From Tidjanibacter sp. (GTDB lineage Bacteria; Bacteroidota; Bacteroidia; Bacteroidales; Rikenellaceae), in assembly GCA_017379955.1 (NCBI GenBank), contig JAFNVE010000066.1, positions 1 to 9,932 of the forward strand: DNA of 9,932 bases, written 5' to 3'. Each line of letters opens with the position of its first letter. The stretch's first letter is position 1. Position numbers and translations under genes: made by a program. This document shows positions 1 through 6,456 of the stretch, in pieces. The notes beneath the pieces were generated by a model, which was given only the letters and a program-made list of their open reading frames with translations, did no database searches and was not told the origin of the DNA.

Positions 1-452
1 ATATCGAGCATAGGCGAAAAGGTCCAGCGGATACCCGCAGCGGTAGCCTCCTCAGCAGCCACACGAGCACCTGCCTCTACCATCTCGGGGTCGAACGATG
101 CGGCCAGACCCAGAGGAATAGGGAAGATAGTCTTGAAGCCGTGGATAACATCGCGCGAGAAGAGCACGGGGATACCCAGACGCGACTCCTCAACAGCAGC
201 ACGCTGAATACGGTTGATAACAGCGGGGTCAACAAGGTTGAGGATTGAGCCAACCTTGCCCTCTTTGGCTGCCGATACCATCGGCTGCTCACGCGAGAAG
301 GAGAGCTGGTTCATCTGGCCAATCTTCTCTTCGAGAGTCATCTTTGCGAGAAGCTTCTCGACGCGCTTCTCAACATCATCTTTGGGTGCAGCAAAACCGC
401 ACACCAGACCTGCAACACACACAGTTGCAATCAGTCTAAGAAATTGTTTCAT
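1..452 (-). CDS. Secreted glycoside hydrolase family 3 (beta-glucosidase, BglX-like), N-terminal part only
   Basis: First 150 codons of a minus-strand gene that runs off the window at base 1. GH3 enzymes release terminal sugars, commonly beta-linked glucose, from oligosaccharides or glycosides, usually in the periplasm. The ATG at 452-450 opens a basic, hydrophobic leader ending near AA-P at residues 21-23, a likely signal peptidase I export signal. Family signatures follow in order: a KMTLEEKIGQM-type helix (about 38-48), RLGIPVLFSRDVIHG (91-105), the IFPIPLGLAASFDPEM region (about 109-124) and GIRWTFSPMLDI at the break (about 140-151). These match the N-terminal TIM-barrel domain of BglX-type enzymes. 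The catalytic aspartate and the second domain lie outside the window, so activity and exact substrate cannot be judged. It starts 34 bases after the folC stop with no promoter motif seen between, suggesting cotranscription with lnt and folC. The family call is firm; the substrate is inference. Confidence 0.9.
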   Translation of the reverse strand, partial: MKQFLRLIATVCVAGLVCGFAAPKDDVEKRVEKLLAKMTLEEKIGQMNQLSFSREQPMVSAAKEGKVGSILNLVDPAVINRIQRAAVEESRLGIPVLFSRDVIHGFKTIFPIPLGLAASFDPEMVEAGARVAAEEATAAGIRWTFSPMLD

Positions 453-486
453 AATTCGGTTTTTGTTTGGTTTTAAATAAGGTGTA

Positions 487-1797
487 TTATTGCTTGTTCA
501 AGAAGTCACTTACAACAAAGGTGCTACCTCCCACCAAAATCATATCCTCAGCCCCTGCCGCCTCGCGTGCCGCATTGTAGGCAGCCTCAACAGTGGGCTG
601 CACCTCACCCAGCAAGCCATACTTTGCAGCGGCAGCCGCCAACTCCTCGGCAGGCATCGCCCTCTCGACCGAGGCACGGGTGAAGATGTAGTAAGCATTT
701 TGGGGCAACAGAGGTAGTATCTCGCCCAAATCCTTGTCATTGGCAAGGCCGAAAATCACAAAGAGTTTGCGATAGTGGCACTTAGCCACCTGAGCCGTTA
801 CCTCCTTGATACCGTGAGCATTGTGGCCTGTATCGCACACCACCATCGGTTCGGTGAGCACCACCTGCCATCTGCCACGCAGACCCGTAGTCTCGCACAC
901 TGTGCGGCAACCGCTGAGCAGAGCGCGGGTGGAGATATTCAGAGGTGTGTCGTGGCGGAGCAGGGTGACTGCCGTGCGCACGGTGAGGATATTTTTGCGC
1001 TGGTAGTGGCCAGCCAAGTCGAGTTCGAGTGTCTGTGTGCGACCATCGCAGGGGCGGTGGAGGTCAAAACTGCTCTTGTTGTCATCAAAGCGGCTCTCCA
1101 CAACCTCCCAAGTCTGGTCTGCGAAGAGGAGTTTGGAGTGGTTGCGCTTTGCCACCTCGCGGAACACCTCATCGGTCTCGGGATGGCTCTCGCCAACAAT
1201 CACGGGAATACCACGCTTGATGATACCCGCCTTTTCGCCCGCAATCTTTTCGAGTGTGTCGCCCAGATAGCGGGTATGCTCCAAACCTATGTTGGTGATA
1301 ATCGAGAGGATAGGCTTGATGATGTTGGTAGCATCCAAGCGACCGCCAAGCCCCGTTTCGATAACTGCCACCTCAACATCCGAGTCGGCAAAGTATTGGA
1401 ACGCCATAGCGGTTGTAGCCTCGAAGAACGAGAGGCCGAGGCTCTCCATCTCCTCGCGGTGCTCCTCAACGAAGCGCACCACATATCGCTCCGAAATCTT
1501 CACTCCGTCGACCTTGATGCGCTCGCGGAAGTCGGTGAGGTGGGGCGAGGTGAAGAGGCCCACTCGATAGCCAGCCTGTTGCAGTATGGAGGCAAGGATG
1601 TGTGCCACAGAGCCTTTGCCGTTGGTACCCGCAACGTGGATTGTAAAGTAGTTGTGCTGGGGGTTGTCGAGTTGTTTGCAGAAGGTGGCGATATTCTCAG
1701 TTCCCTCCTTGTAGGCTCCTGCGCCAATGTTCTGGAAGAGAGGGAAACGGTTGAAGAGGTATTGCACCGTCTGCTGATAGGTCATTCTATTCTCCAT
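487..1797 (-). CDS. folC: Bifunctional folylpolyglutamate synthase / dihydrofolate synthase
   Basis: Cytoplasmic ATP-dependent ligase that adds glutamate to folates and, in many bacteria, makes dihydrofolate from dihydropteroate. The 436-residue length is normal for FolC. Visible motifs are the P-loop AGTNGKGS (residues 56-63), the SPHL folate-loop motif (84-87), the VIETGLGGRLDATN segment (145-158), an LEHTRYLG motif with metal-binding His174, and TLEKIAGEKAGIIKRG (181-196) with Lys189 at the position of the carbamylated lysine in Mur ligase-fold enzymes. The C-terminal domain carries RGRWQ (306-310) and a DTGHNAHG motif (321-328), the usual Bacteroidetes version of DGAHN. The first ATG (1797) is used here, but Met5 (1785) fits the usual family N-terminus at least as well; no clear ribosome binding site decides it. 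The gene lies 16 bases after lnt and 34 bases before the GH3 gene. Whether both activities are present cannot be read from sequence alone. Confidence 0.95.
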   Translation of the reverse strand: MENRMTYQQTVQYLFNRFPLFQNIGAGAYKEGTENIATFCKQLDNPQHNYFTIHVAGTNGKGSVAHILASILQQAGYRVGLFTSPHLTDFRERIKVDGVKISERYVVRFVEEHREEMESLGLSFFEATTAMAFQYFADSDVEVAVIETGLGGRLDATNIIKPILSIITNIGLEHTRYLGDTLEKIAGEKAGIIKRGIPVIVGESHPETDEVFREVAKRNHSKLLFADQTWEVVESRFDDNKSSFDLHRPCDGRTQTLELDLAGHYQRKNILTVRTAVTLLRHDTPLNISTRALLSGCRTVCETTGLRGRWQVVLTEPMVVCDTGHNAHGIKEVTAQVAKCHYRKLFVIFGLANDKDLGEILPLLPQNAYYIFTRASVERAMPAEELAAAAAKYGLLGEVQPTVEAAYNAAREAAGAEDMILVGGSTFVVSDFLNKQ

Positions 1798-1813
1798 ATT
1801 TTTTCTGTTTTGC

Positions 1814-3457
1814 TTATTTTTTCTTCTTGGTGTTGGTGGGGTTTGATTTGGGTTTGGGTGTTGGCTCCTCTGCCTTGCGACGGAAGTAAATCGCTACATA
1901 GTAGAGTATTGCAAGCGGGAAGAGCAGATTGCTGATACGAGCAATATAGTCACCCATACGCGAGTAGAAGGTTACTCGACTATTGAGTGGCACCTCGGCA
2001 GTTATCGTACCTCGCTCGTCCCAGCCGAGTCTTTCATCCAGCACCTTGCCGGTGGGGGTGATAAAGCCCGAGATACCGGTATTTGCCGAGCGAGCAATCG
2101 AACGACGATTCTCGATAGCCCTCAGGCGCGAGTAGGAGAAGTGCTGACGATGACCTGGGGTGTCGTGCCACCAGCCATCATTGGTGATGACGAACATCAC
2201 CTCTGCACCCTCGGCTACGGGCTTGGAGAAGTGTTCGCCATAGATAGACTCATAGCAGATTTGTGCCGACGATGGGGCATTCTTGCCACGCGGGTCGCGG
2301 AATACGGTGACGAAGTTGTCAGTGCCAAGACCGCCCGTCGTACCCCCAAGGCTGACAATTGTATTCTCCAAAATGTTTAAAATCTTCCAATCGGGCATCA
2401 TCTCTACGCCGATTACAAGTTTCGACTTGTGGTGGCGTGCGAGGGTGTCGGTGCCGTTGAGTCGGAAGGCGGTATTGTAGCGGTCGAGCCAATAGATGCC
2501 GAGTTGTCGTGCCGTGCGTGTGGGGCGTGAGTCGCTCATATAGCGGCGTGAGGTCATAGCACCCACCACCATCTCCGCCTCGGGATAGTGCGACGCCATA
2601 AACTCGTTGTAACGCCTCATCACCTCCGACGATAGGGGCTGCTCCTCCCAAATCCACTCCGAGGAGGAGATATCGCCAAGCACGGTCTCGGGCAGAACAA
2701 TAAAATCTACATCCTTGGGTGCCTCACTTGCAAGCGAGAGCATAATCATATCCTGCTGTTCGCGGGGGATGGTATATTTCTCCTCGTAAGGCTCGAAGTT
2801 GGGTTGAACGACGGTAACCTTTGCCTTCGGCAACTCCTCATATTTGGGCTGACAGAGTGCCACAACGCCCGAAACGATGATTGGCAGAACGACAACCACT
2901 GCCGCCATTACCGCCTTAGGCTTACAGCCCTTGCCTGCTCGCACCGCCTCGAAGATAGCGATATTGGCAAGCAACACCCACAGCGAGCCACCAAAGACAC
3001 CTGTCCACTCATACCACTGCACCGCCCACGGCTGATTGGCAAAGCCATTGCCGAGCAGCAGCCACGGGAACGACACCTGACCGCGCAGGTAGAGATGTTC
3101 GGCAGCAATCCACCCTGTCACAAGCACCAGGTAGGCAAACGAACGCTTGGTGCGCAGACGGAAATAGTGATATAGCATCATCACCGCTCCGAAGAGGGTC
3201 ATCTGTATGATTGTTGCGGCGATAGTGCCCACAGCGGCGGCATACCACACCCACCAGGTGCAGGCAGCACACCACAACCCGAAGGTGAGTGCCACCCATC
3301 CGTAGGCCTTCCAGAAGGGGCGACGACCCTTGTCAAACTCCTCCAAGAGCAGAAGCAGGGGTACAAATGCGGGAAGCAGGAACAAGCCTCCGCCACCCAA
3401 CCACGCAAGGCTGAGAAGCAGAACGCTCAATAGCGATAAAAGAACTCTTTTTGACAT
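1814..3457 (-). CDS. lnt: Apolipoprotein N-acyltransferase
   Basis: Inner-membrane enzyme that transfers an acyl chain from phospholipid to the N-terminal cysteine of diacylated lipoproteins, the last step of lipoprotein maturation. The 547 residues show the LNT plan: several hydrophobic helices in the first 200 residues, a nitrilase-like periplasmic domain (about 212-490), and a final membrane helix (about 508-525). The expected Glu-Lys-Cys triad is visible as Glu257 in VLPET, Lys344 in the HHKSKLV segment and Cys401 in ICYESIYGE. A TNDGWW motif (425-430) and the RSANTGISG stretch (456-464) are also typical. The protein ends in a basic, proline-rich cytoplasmic tail (about 526-547) with four final lysines. 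It is the first gene of the leftward cluster, starting just downstream of a TATATTTG promoter element. The Glu-to-Lys distance (87 residues) exceeds the 68 known for the E. coli enzyme, implying extra loop sequence in the catalytic domain. Confidence 0.96.
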   Translation of the reverse strand: MSKRVLLSLLSVLLLSLAWLGGGGLFLLPAFVPLLLLLEEFDKGRRPFWKAYGWVALTFGLWCAACTWWVWYAAAVGTIAATIIQMTLFGAVMMLYHYFRLRTKRSFAYLVLVTGWIAAEHLYLRGQVSFPWLLLGNGFANQPWAVQWYEWTGVFGGSLWVLLANIAIFEAVRAGKGCKPKAVMAAVVVVLPIIVSGVVALCQPKYEELPKAKVTVVQPNFEPYEEKYTIPREQQDMIMLSLASEAPKDVDFIVLPETVLGDISSSEWIWEEQPLSSEVMRRYNEFMASHYPEAEMVVGAMTSRRYMSDSRPTRTARQLGIYWLDRYNTAFRLNGTDTLARHHKSKLVIGVEMMPDWKILNILENTIVSLGGTTGGLGTDNFVTVFRDPRGKNAPSSAQICYESIYGEHFSKPVAEGAEVMFVITNDGWWHDTPGHRQHFSYSRLRAIENRRSIARSANTGISGFITPTGKVLDERLGWDERGTITAEVPLNSRVTFYSRMGDYIARISNLLFPLAILYYVAIYFRRKAEEPTPKPKSNPTNTKKKK

Positions 3458-3477
3458 CGCGATTAGTTATTATACTG

Positions 3478-3485
3478 CAAATATA
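3478..3485 (-). promoter_or_regulatory. Predicted -7 promoter element for the lnt-folC-GH3 cluster
   Basis: Read on the minus strand this is TATATTTG, an exact match to the Bacteroidetes sigma-ABfr -7 consensus TAnnTTTG. It ends 20 bases before the lnt start, which would give a leader of roughly 15 bases. A TTTG (minus strand, 3513-3510) lies upstream at a 24-base spacing, somewhat longer than usual for the -33 element, so the -33 assignment is weak. Confidence 0.55.
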
Positions 3486-3488
3486 ATG

Positions 3489-3506
3489 TATTTTTGCTAT
3501 TTTTGC
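3489..3506 (+). promoter_or_regulatory. Predicted tandem -7 promoter elements for the rightward cluster
   Basis: Two perfect head-to-tail copies of TATTTTTGC (3489-3497 and 3498-3506). Each contains a TAnnTTTG match, the Bacteroidetes -7 element. No clear -33 TTTG stands 19-21 bases upstream of either copy. Initiation a few bases after the second copy would give a leader of about 70 bases to the ATG at 3584. The elements sit only a few bases from the opposing lnt promoter element. Confidence 0.5.
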
Positions 3507-3583
3507 ACGCAAAGAGATTTTTGGTGTAAGAAGTGGTGGATACTCCCTCCATTTCAGCCACCCGAAAAGCAACCGACAGAGAT

Positions 3584-4237
3584 ATGTGGATAGATCTTTT
3601 TCTCAGAGGACTCCTTATCGGAGTTACCGCCTCGCTCCCGCTGGGGCCTGTGGCTATATTGTGCATACAGCGCACTCTGAGCAAGGATTTGCGCTCGGGC
3701 TTTGTATCGGGATTGGGGGCTGCCTCGGCCGATATGATATATGCGGCGATGGCCTTTTTCTCGCTCTCGTTTGCTCAGGCACTCTTCACCGAGCACGCCA
3801 CGATTGTCAAGTTGGTGGGTGGTGTCTGCATCGCCACTATCGGCATCCACATCTTCCTCACTAACCCCGAGGTGCAGATTCGTCGCAACCGCTCGGGTAA
3901 GGGGTCGCTGTGGCAGGATTTTCTGTCCGTCTTTGGCGTTACGCTTGCCAACCCGACCTACATACTGATTTACGTCACCCTCTTCGCCACCTTCGGACTG
4001 AGCAACGATATCGGTGAGTTGAAGGGTATGGCGATGCTGACCGGAGTATTTGCCGGTTGTGCGGGCTGGTGGTTACTGCTTACGTCGCTGATTAACTTGT
4101 TGCGTAGCAGGTTTACTATCAAGCACTTGCGTTGGCTGAACAGAATTTCGGGCGGAGTGATTGCCTCGCTCGGTACAATAACTTTGTTATCAACTTTGTT
4201 TAATCTCTATATTGAGTATATAGATGAACTCTTCTAA
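3584..4237 (+). CDS. LysE/RhtB-family membrane exporter
   Basis: Predicted inner-membrane exporter of the LysE superfamily, whose characterised members expel amino acids or related small molecules; the substrate here is unknown. From the ATG at 3584 the protein has 217 residues and about six hydrophobic segments (near 6-28, 40-65, 72-92, 115-137, 150-172 and 187-208), the usual LysE topology. The family signature lies at the N-terminus: ASLPLGPVAILCIQRTL (16-32), followed by a glycine-rich SGFVSGLGAASAD stretch (38-50). A LANPTYIL motif (121-128) opens the fourth helix region. A GTG at 3533 in the same frame would add 17 polar residues (reading MVDTPSISATRKATDRD), which do not resemble the family start, so the ATG is preferred. 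It heads the rightward cluster, and its last 14 bases overlap cmk, suggesting translational coupling. Confidence 0.88.
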   Translation: MWIDLFLRGLLIGVTASLPLGPVAILCIQRTLSKDLRSGFVSGLGAASADMIYAAMAFFSLSFAQALFTEHATIVKLVGGVCIATIGIHIFLTNPEVQIRRNRSGKGSLWQDFLSVFGVTLANPTYILIYVTLFATFGLSNDIGELKGMAMLTGVFAGCAGWWLLLTSLINLLRSRFTIKHLRWLNRISGGVIASLGTITLLSTLFNLYIEYIDELF

Positions 4238-4934
4238 AAGCAGAAAGAAAATTGTTATCGCCATCGACGGCTTCTCATCGTGCGGCAAGAGCACATTTGC
4301 CAAGATGATTGCCGCCAGATTGGGCTATATCTTTATCGATACGGGCGCAATGTATCGTGCCGTGACACTCTACGCACTCGAAAATGGCGCAATCCAGAAC
4401 GGTATGGTCAATGAGCAGAAACTCAAAGAGTTGCTCGACCGCATCGCCATTCAATTCCGCTTCAACCCCCAGCGTGGCGCGAGCGATATCTATGTTGATG
4501 GCGAGTGGGTCGAGGGCAAGATTCGCACTATCGAGGTGAGCAACCTTGTGAGTGCCGTGAGCCAGATTCCCGAGGTGCGCACCAAGTTGGTGGCTATGCA
4601 GCAAGAGATGGGCAGAGATAAGGGCGTGGTGATGGATGGCCGCGATATCGGCACTGTGGTATTCCCCGATGCCGAGCTGAAACTCTTTATGACTGCCGAC
4701 CCTCACATCCGCGCACTCCGCCGCTACGAGGAGCTGAGAGAGAAAGGCGACAATGTATCGCTCGCAGAGATTGAGCAGAACATCATCGACCGCGACCGTG
4801 CAGACCAGAGCCGAGCAATCAGCCCCCTGCGTCAGGCTGAGGATGCGGTGGTGCTCGACAATAGTTATATGACCCTGGAGGAGCAGATGGATTGGTTGTT
4901 CCGCGAAACTGTTCTGGGCCAATTAGTTGATTAG
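4224..4934 (+). CDS. cmk: Cytidylate kinase (CMP/dCMP kinase)
   Basis: Cytoplasmic kinase that phosphorylates CMP and dCMP from ATP, feeding CTP and dCTP synthesis. The 236 residues match the family length. Visible motifs are the P-loop IAIDGFSSCGKST (12-24, with Gly21-Lys22-Ser23), DTGAMYR (39-45) for nucleotide binding, MDGRDIGTVVFPDA (137-150), and the lid segment DRDRADQSR (189-197) followed by SPLRQAEDAVVLDNS (200-214). The P-loop with FSSC in place of the PAGS seen in proteobacterial enzymes is, as I recall, the normal Bacteroidetes form. The ATG lies inside the end of the LysE-family gene (14-base overlap, different frame) and only three bases separate its stop from ispH, so translation is probably coupled across all three genes. 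No key residue appears missing. Confidence 0.97.
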   Translation: MNSSKSRKKIVIAIDGFSSCGKSTFAKMIAARLGYIFIDTGAMYRAVTLYALENGAIQNGMVNEQKLKELLDRIAIQFRFNPQRGASDIYVDGEWVEGKIRTIEVSNLVSAVSQIPEVRTKLVAMQQEMGRDKGVVMDGRDIGTVVFPDAELKLFMTADPHIRALRRYEELREKGDNVSLAEIEQNIIDRDRADQSRAISPLRQAEDAVVLDNSYMTLEEQMDWLFRETVLGQLVD

Positions 4935-4937
4935 CAG

Positions 4938-5804
4938 ATGATTGAAAGAGTAGTCATAGACGAGAAATCGGGCTTTTGCTTCGGAGTGGTGAATGCTATC
5001 AGCAGTGCCGAGAAGGCGTTGGCTGAGGGTGGTGTGCTCTACTCGCTGGGCGATATTGTCCACAATGGCAGTGAGGTGCGCCGATTGGAGGAGATGGGAC
5101 TTATCACCATCGACCACTCACGCATACCCTCGCTCGGTGGGCAGAAGATGTTGATTCGCGCACACGGCGAGCCACCCACGACATACGCCACAGCCAAGGA
5201 GTATGGTGTAGAGATTATCGATGCCACCTGCCCTGTGGTTGCCCGACTGCAAAAACTTGTGGTTGAGGCATTTGAGTGTATGGAGAAGGTAGGCGGTCAG
5301 GTACTTATCTTCGGCAAGCGAGGTCACGCCGAGGTGGTTGGTCTGACGGGTCAGATTGGCGAACAGGCGGTGGTTGTGGAGAAGATTGAGGATTTGGCGA
5401 GTGTCGATTTCTCGCGCCCCATTTTCCTCCTCTCGCAGACCACGCAGAGCAAGGCACAGTTTGAGCAGGTGAGAGATTATGTTCTCGCCCACGCTGCCGA
5501 CCCCGAACAGGTGGTGATTCGCGATACTATTTGTGGTCGTGTGTCGGGTCGTGAGGGCCATTTGCGCGACTTTGCAGCAAGCCACGATGCGGTGGTATTT
5601 GTCTGTGGCAGAAAGAGTTCCAACGGTAAAGTACTCTTTGAGGTCTGCCGTTCGGCAAATCCCAACTCCTACAAGGTGGAGGATGCCACCGAACTCGATA
5701 TGAGTCTGCTTGATGGATGTCGCTCGGTGGGTGTGTGTGGTGCCACCTCTACCCCACTCCGACTGATGGAGGAGGTTGCCGAGGCAATTCGCAACAAAGG
5801 ATAA
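4938..5804 (+). CDS. ispH: 4-hydroxy-3-methylbut-2-enyl diphosphate reductase
   Basis: Iron-sulfur enzyme of the last step of the non-mevalonate (MEP) isoprenoid pathway, reducing HMBPP to IPP and DMAPP in the cytoplasm. The 288-residue protein keeps the three cluster-binding cysteines: Cys14 in GFCFGV, Cys98 in DATCPVV and Cys199 in DTICGR. Substrate-binding residues are also visible: His42 (GDIVHN), His76 (RAHGEPP), His130 and Glu132 (RGHAEVVG), Thr168 (SQTT), Ser227-Ser228-Asn229, and Ser271 in the GATSTP motif. All are in the order and spacing of the E. coli enzyme, so full activity is expected. The gene follows cmk by three bases. It implies that the organism makes isoprenoids, needed for undecaprenyl carriers and quinones, by the MEP route. 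No fusion to ribosomal protein S1 or other domain is seen. Confidence 0.97.
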   Translation: MIERVVIDEKSGFCFGVVNAISSAEKALAEGGVLYSLGDIVHNGSEVRRLEEMGLITIDHSRIPSLGGQKMLIRAHGEPPTTYATAKEYGVEIIDATCPVVARLQKLVVEAFECMEKVGGQVLIFGKRGHAEVVGLTGQIGEQAVVVEKIEDLASVDFSRPIFLLSQTTQSKAQFEQVRDYVLAHAADPEQVVIRDTICGRVSGREGHLRDFAASHDAVVFVCGRKSSNGKVLFEVCRSANPNSYKVEDATELDMSLLDGCRSVGVCGATSTPLRLMEEVAEAIRNKG

Positions 5805-5828
5805 AAAGCAAACTAATAAACGCAAAAC

Positions 5829-5847
5829 GGTCGATAGCAATACGACC
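5829..5847 (+). other. Possible small hairpin before the membrane-protein gene
   Basis: GGTCG (5829-5833) and CGACC (5843-5847) can pair as a perfect five-base stem around a nine-base loop (ATAGCAATA). It lies in the 46-base gap after ispH and three bases before the ATG at 5851. It has no downstream T-run in the RNA, so it is not a typical terminator; it could affect initiation or RNA processing, or be chance. Confidence 0.2.
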
Positions 5848-5850
5848 AAA

Positions 5851-6450
5851 ATGTACAAAAAAATGGGAAAGTATTTCAAAAGAGCAATATGCTATTTCAT
5901 TAAGATAGTGGCACTTATCATTGGTATCTACGCACTGATGTGGGTTACGGGTACTGCGCGTGTCAGCACCGAGGCCTTCTGGGCAGAACTCTTCACCAGC
6001 CGCCGGGGTGTGTTGTTGTGGAGCGCGGTGTTTGTGGTGTCGTTGCTCTATCCCCTCTATGGCTTTGTGCGCCGTACCGTTAAGGCAAGCGTGACAGCCG
6101 ATTGGGAGGAGATTTACAGAGCCTTTATCGTGGCGGGCTATGTCAAGGGCGACAGCGTGGGTGGAGTGACCACCTTCCGCGTGTCGAGCCCTGTGCGCCG
6201 CCTGATTATGGTGGGCGACGATGCAATCACAGTGACCGACAATGGCGACGGCACAATCACCCTCGACGGAGTTCGTAAAGAGGTGGTACAGATAGAGTTC
6301 CGCATCCACTCCTATATCGACAATAAGGTAATCGACCCCAACGAGGAGCACTTCGAGCGCGCCACTGAGGAGAGAGTTGAGGTTGTCGAGGCGGAGGTTG
6401 TCGAAACTATTGATACCGAAGAGGCTACAACCCCCACCGACAAAATGTAA
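5851..6450 (+). CDS. Unrecognised two-helix membrane protein with a beta-rich domain and acidic tail
   Basis: I do not recognise this family. The 199-residue protein begins with a basic stretch (residues 3-11), then a long hydrophobic helix (about 12-34), a short loop, and a second helix (about 53-72) followed by RR. By the positive-inside rule both ends should be cytoplasmic. Residues 80-155 form a soluble segment rich in alternating hydrophobic positions, with an AITVTDNGDGTITLDGVR-like stretch (125-142) that suggests a small beta-sheet fold; a PH-like bacterial domain is one possibility, unproven. The end (166-199) is strongly acidic and includes two copies of an EVVE block. Start choice: ATG at 5851 is used; ATG at 5863 is an alternative. 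A TTG at 5776 would overlap ispH and add a polar leader, so it is disfavoured. It lies between ispH and ctpA, six bases before the latter, hinting at an envelope role. Confidence 0.75.
   Translation: MYKKMGKYFKRAICYFIKIVALIIGIYALMWVTGTARVSTEAFWAELFTSRRGVLLWSAVFVVSLLYPLYGFVRRTVKASVTADWEEIYRAFIVAGYVKGDSVGGVTTFRVSSPVRRLIMVGDDAITVTDNGDGTITLDGVRKEVVQIEFRIHSYIDNKVIDPNEEHFERATEERVEVVEAEVVETIDTEEATTPTDKM
6379..6404 (+). repeat. Short in-frame direct repeat in the acidic tail
   Basis: GAGGTTGTCGA occurs at 6379-6389 and again at 6394-6404, a 15-base period that keeps the reading frame and encodes two EVVE blocks in the acidic C-terminal tail. It may reflect a small internal duplication. Confidence 0.6.
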
Positions 6451-6456
6451 AAAGGT

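Noticed and set aside
382..452. Lipobox in the GH3 leader around Cys18
   Set aside because: The residues before the cysteine are G-L-V, which lacks the small residue needed at -1, so ordinary signal peptidase I export is more likely than lipoprotein processing.
775..1935. 386-codon plus-strand open frame opposite folC and the end of lnt
   Set aside because: folC and lnt are certain on the minus strand with all motifs intact; this frame shows no domain and is a codon-bias shadow.
3533..3570. Possible hairpin in the leader of the LysE-family gene (GGTGG with CCACC)
   Set aside because: The stem is short with a large loop and is not convincing as a regulatory structure.
3533..3583. GTG at 3533 as the start of the LysE-family gene
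   Set aside because: It would add a polar 17-residue leader that does not look like the family N-terminus, while the ATG at 3584 places the first helix directly at the start. It cannot be fully excluded because it lies downstream of the predicted promoter.
5776..5850. TTG at 5776 as the start of the unrecognised membrane protein
   Set aside because: It overlaps the ispH end by 29 bases and adds a highly charged leader; ATG codons at 5851 and 5863 are closer to the membrane helix and more plausible.
4275..5879. Minus-strand open frames of 215 and 253 codons opposite cmk and ispH
   Set aside because: Same antisense shadow effect; cmk and ispH are complete with catalytic residues on the plus strand.
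6451..6456. AAAGG as a Shine-Dalgarno site for ctpA
   Set aside because: It ends one base before the ATG, too close for normal pairing with 16S rRNA.
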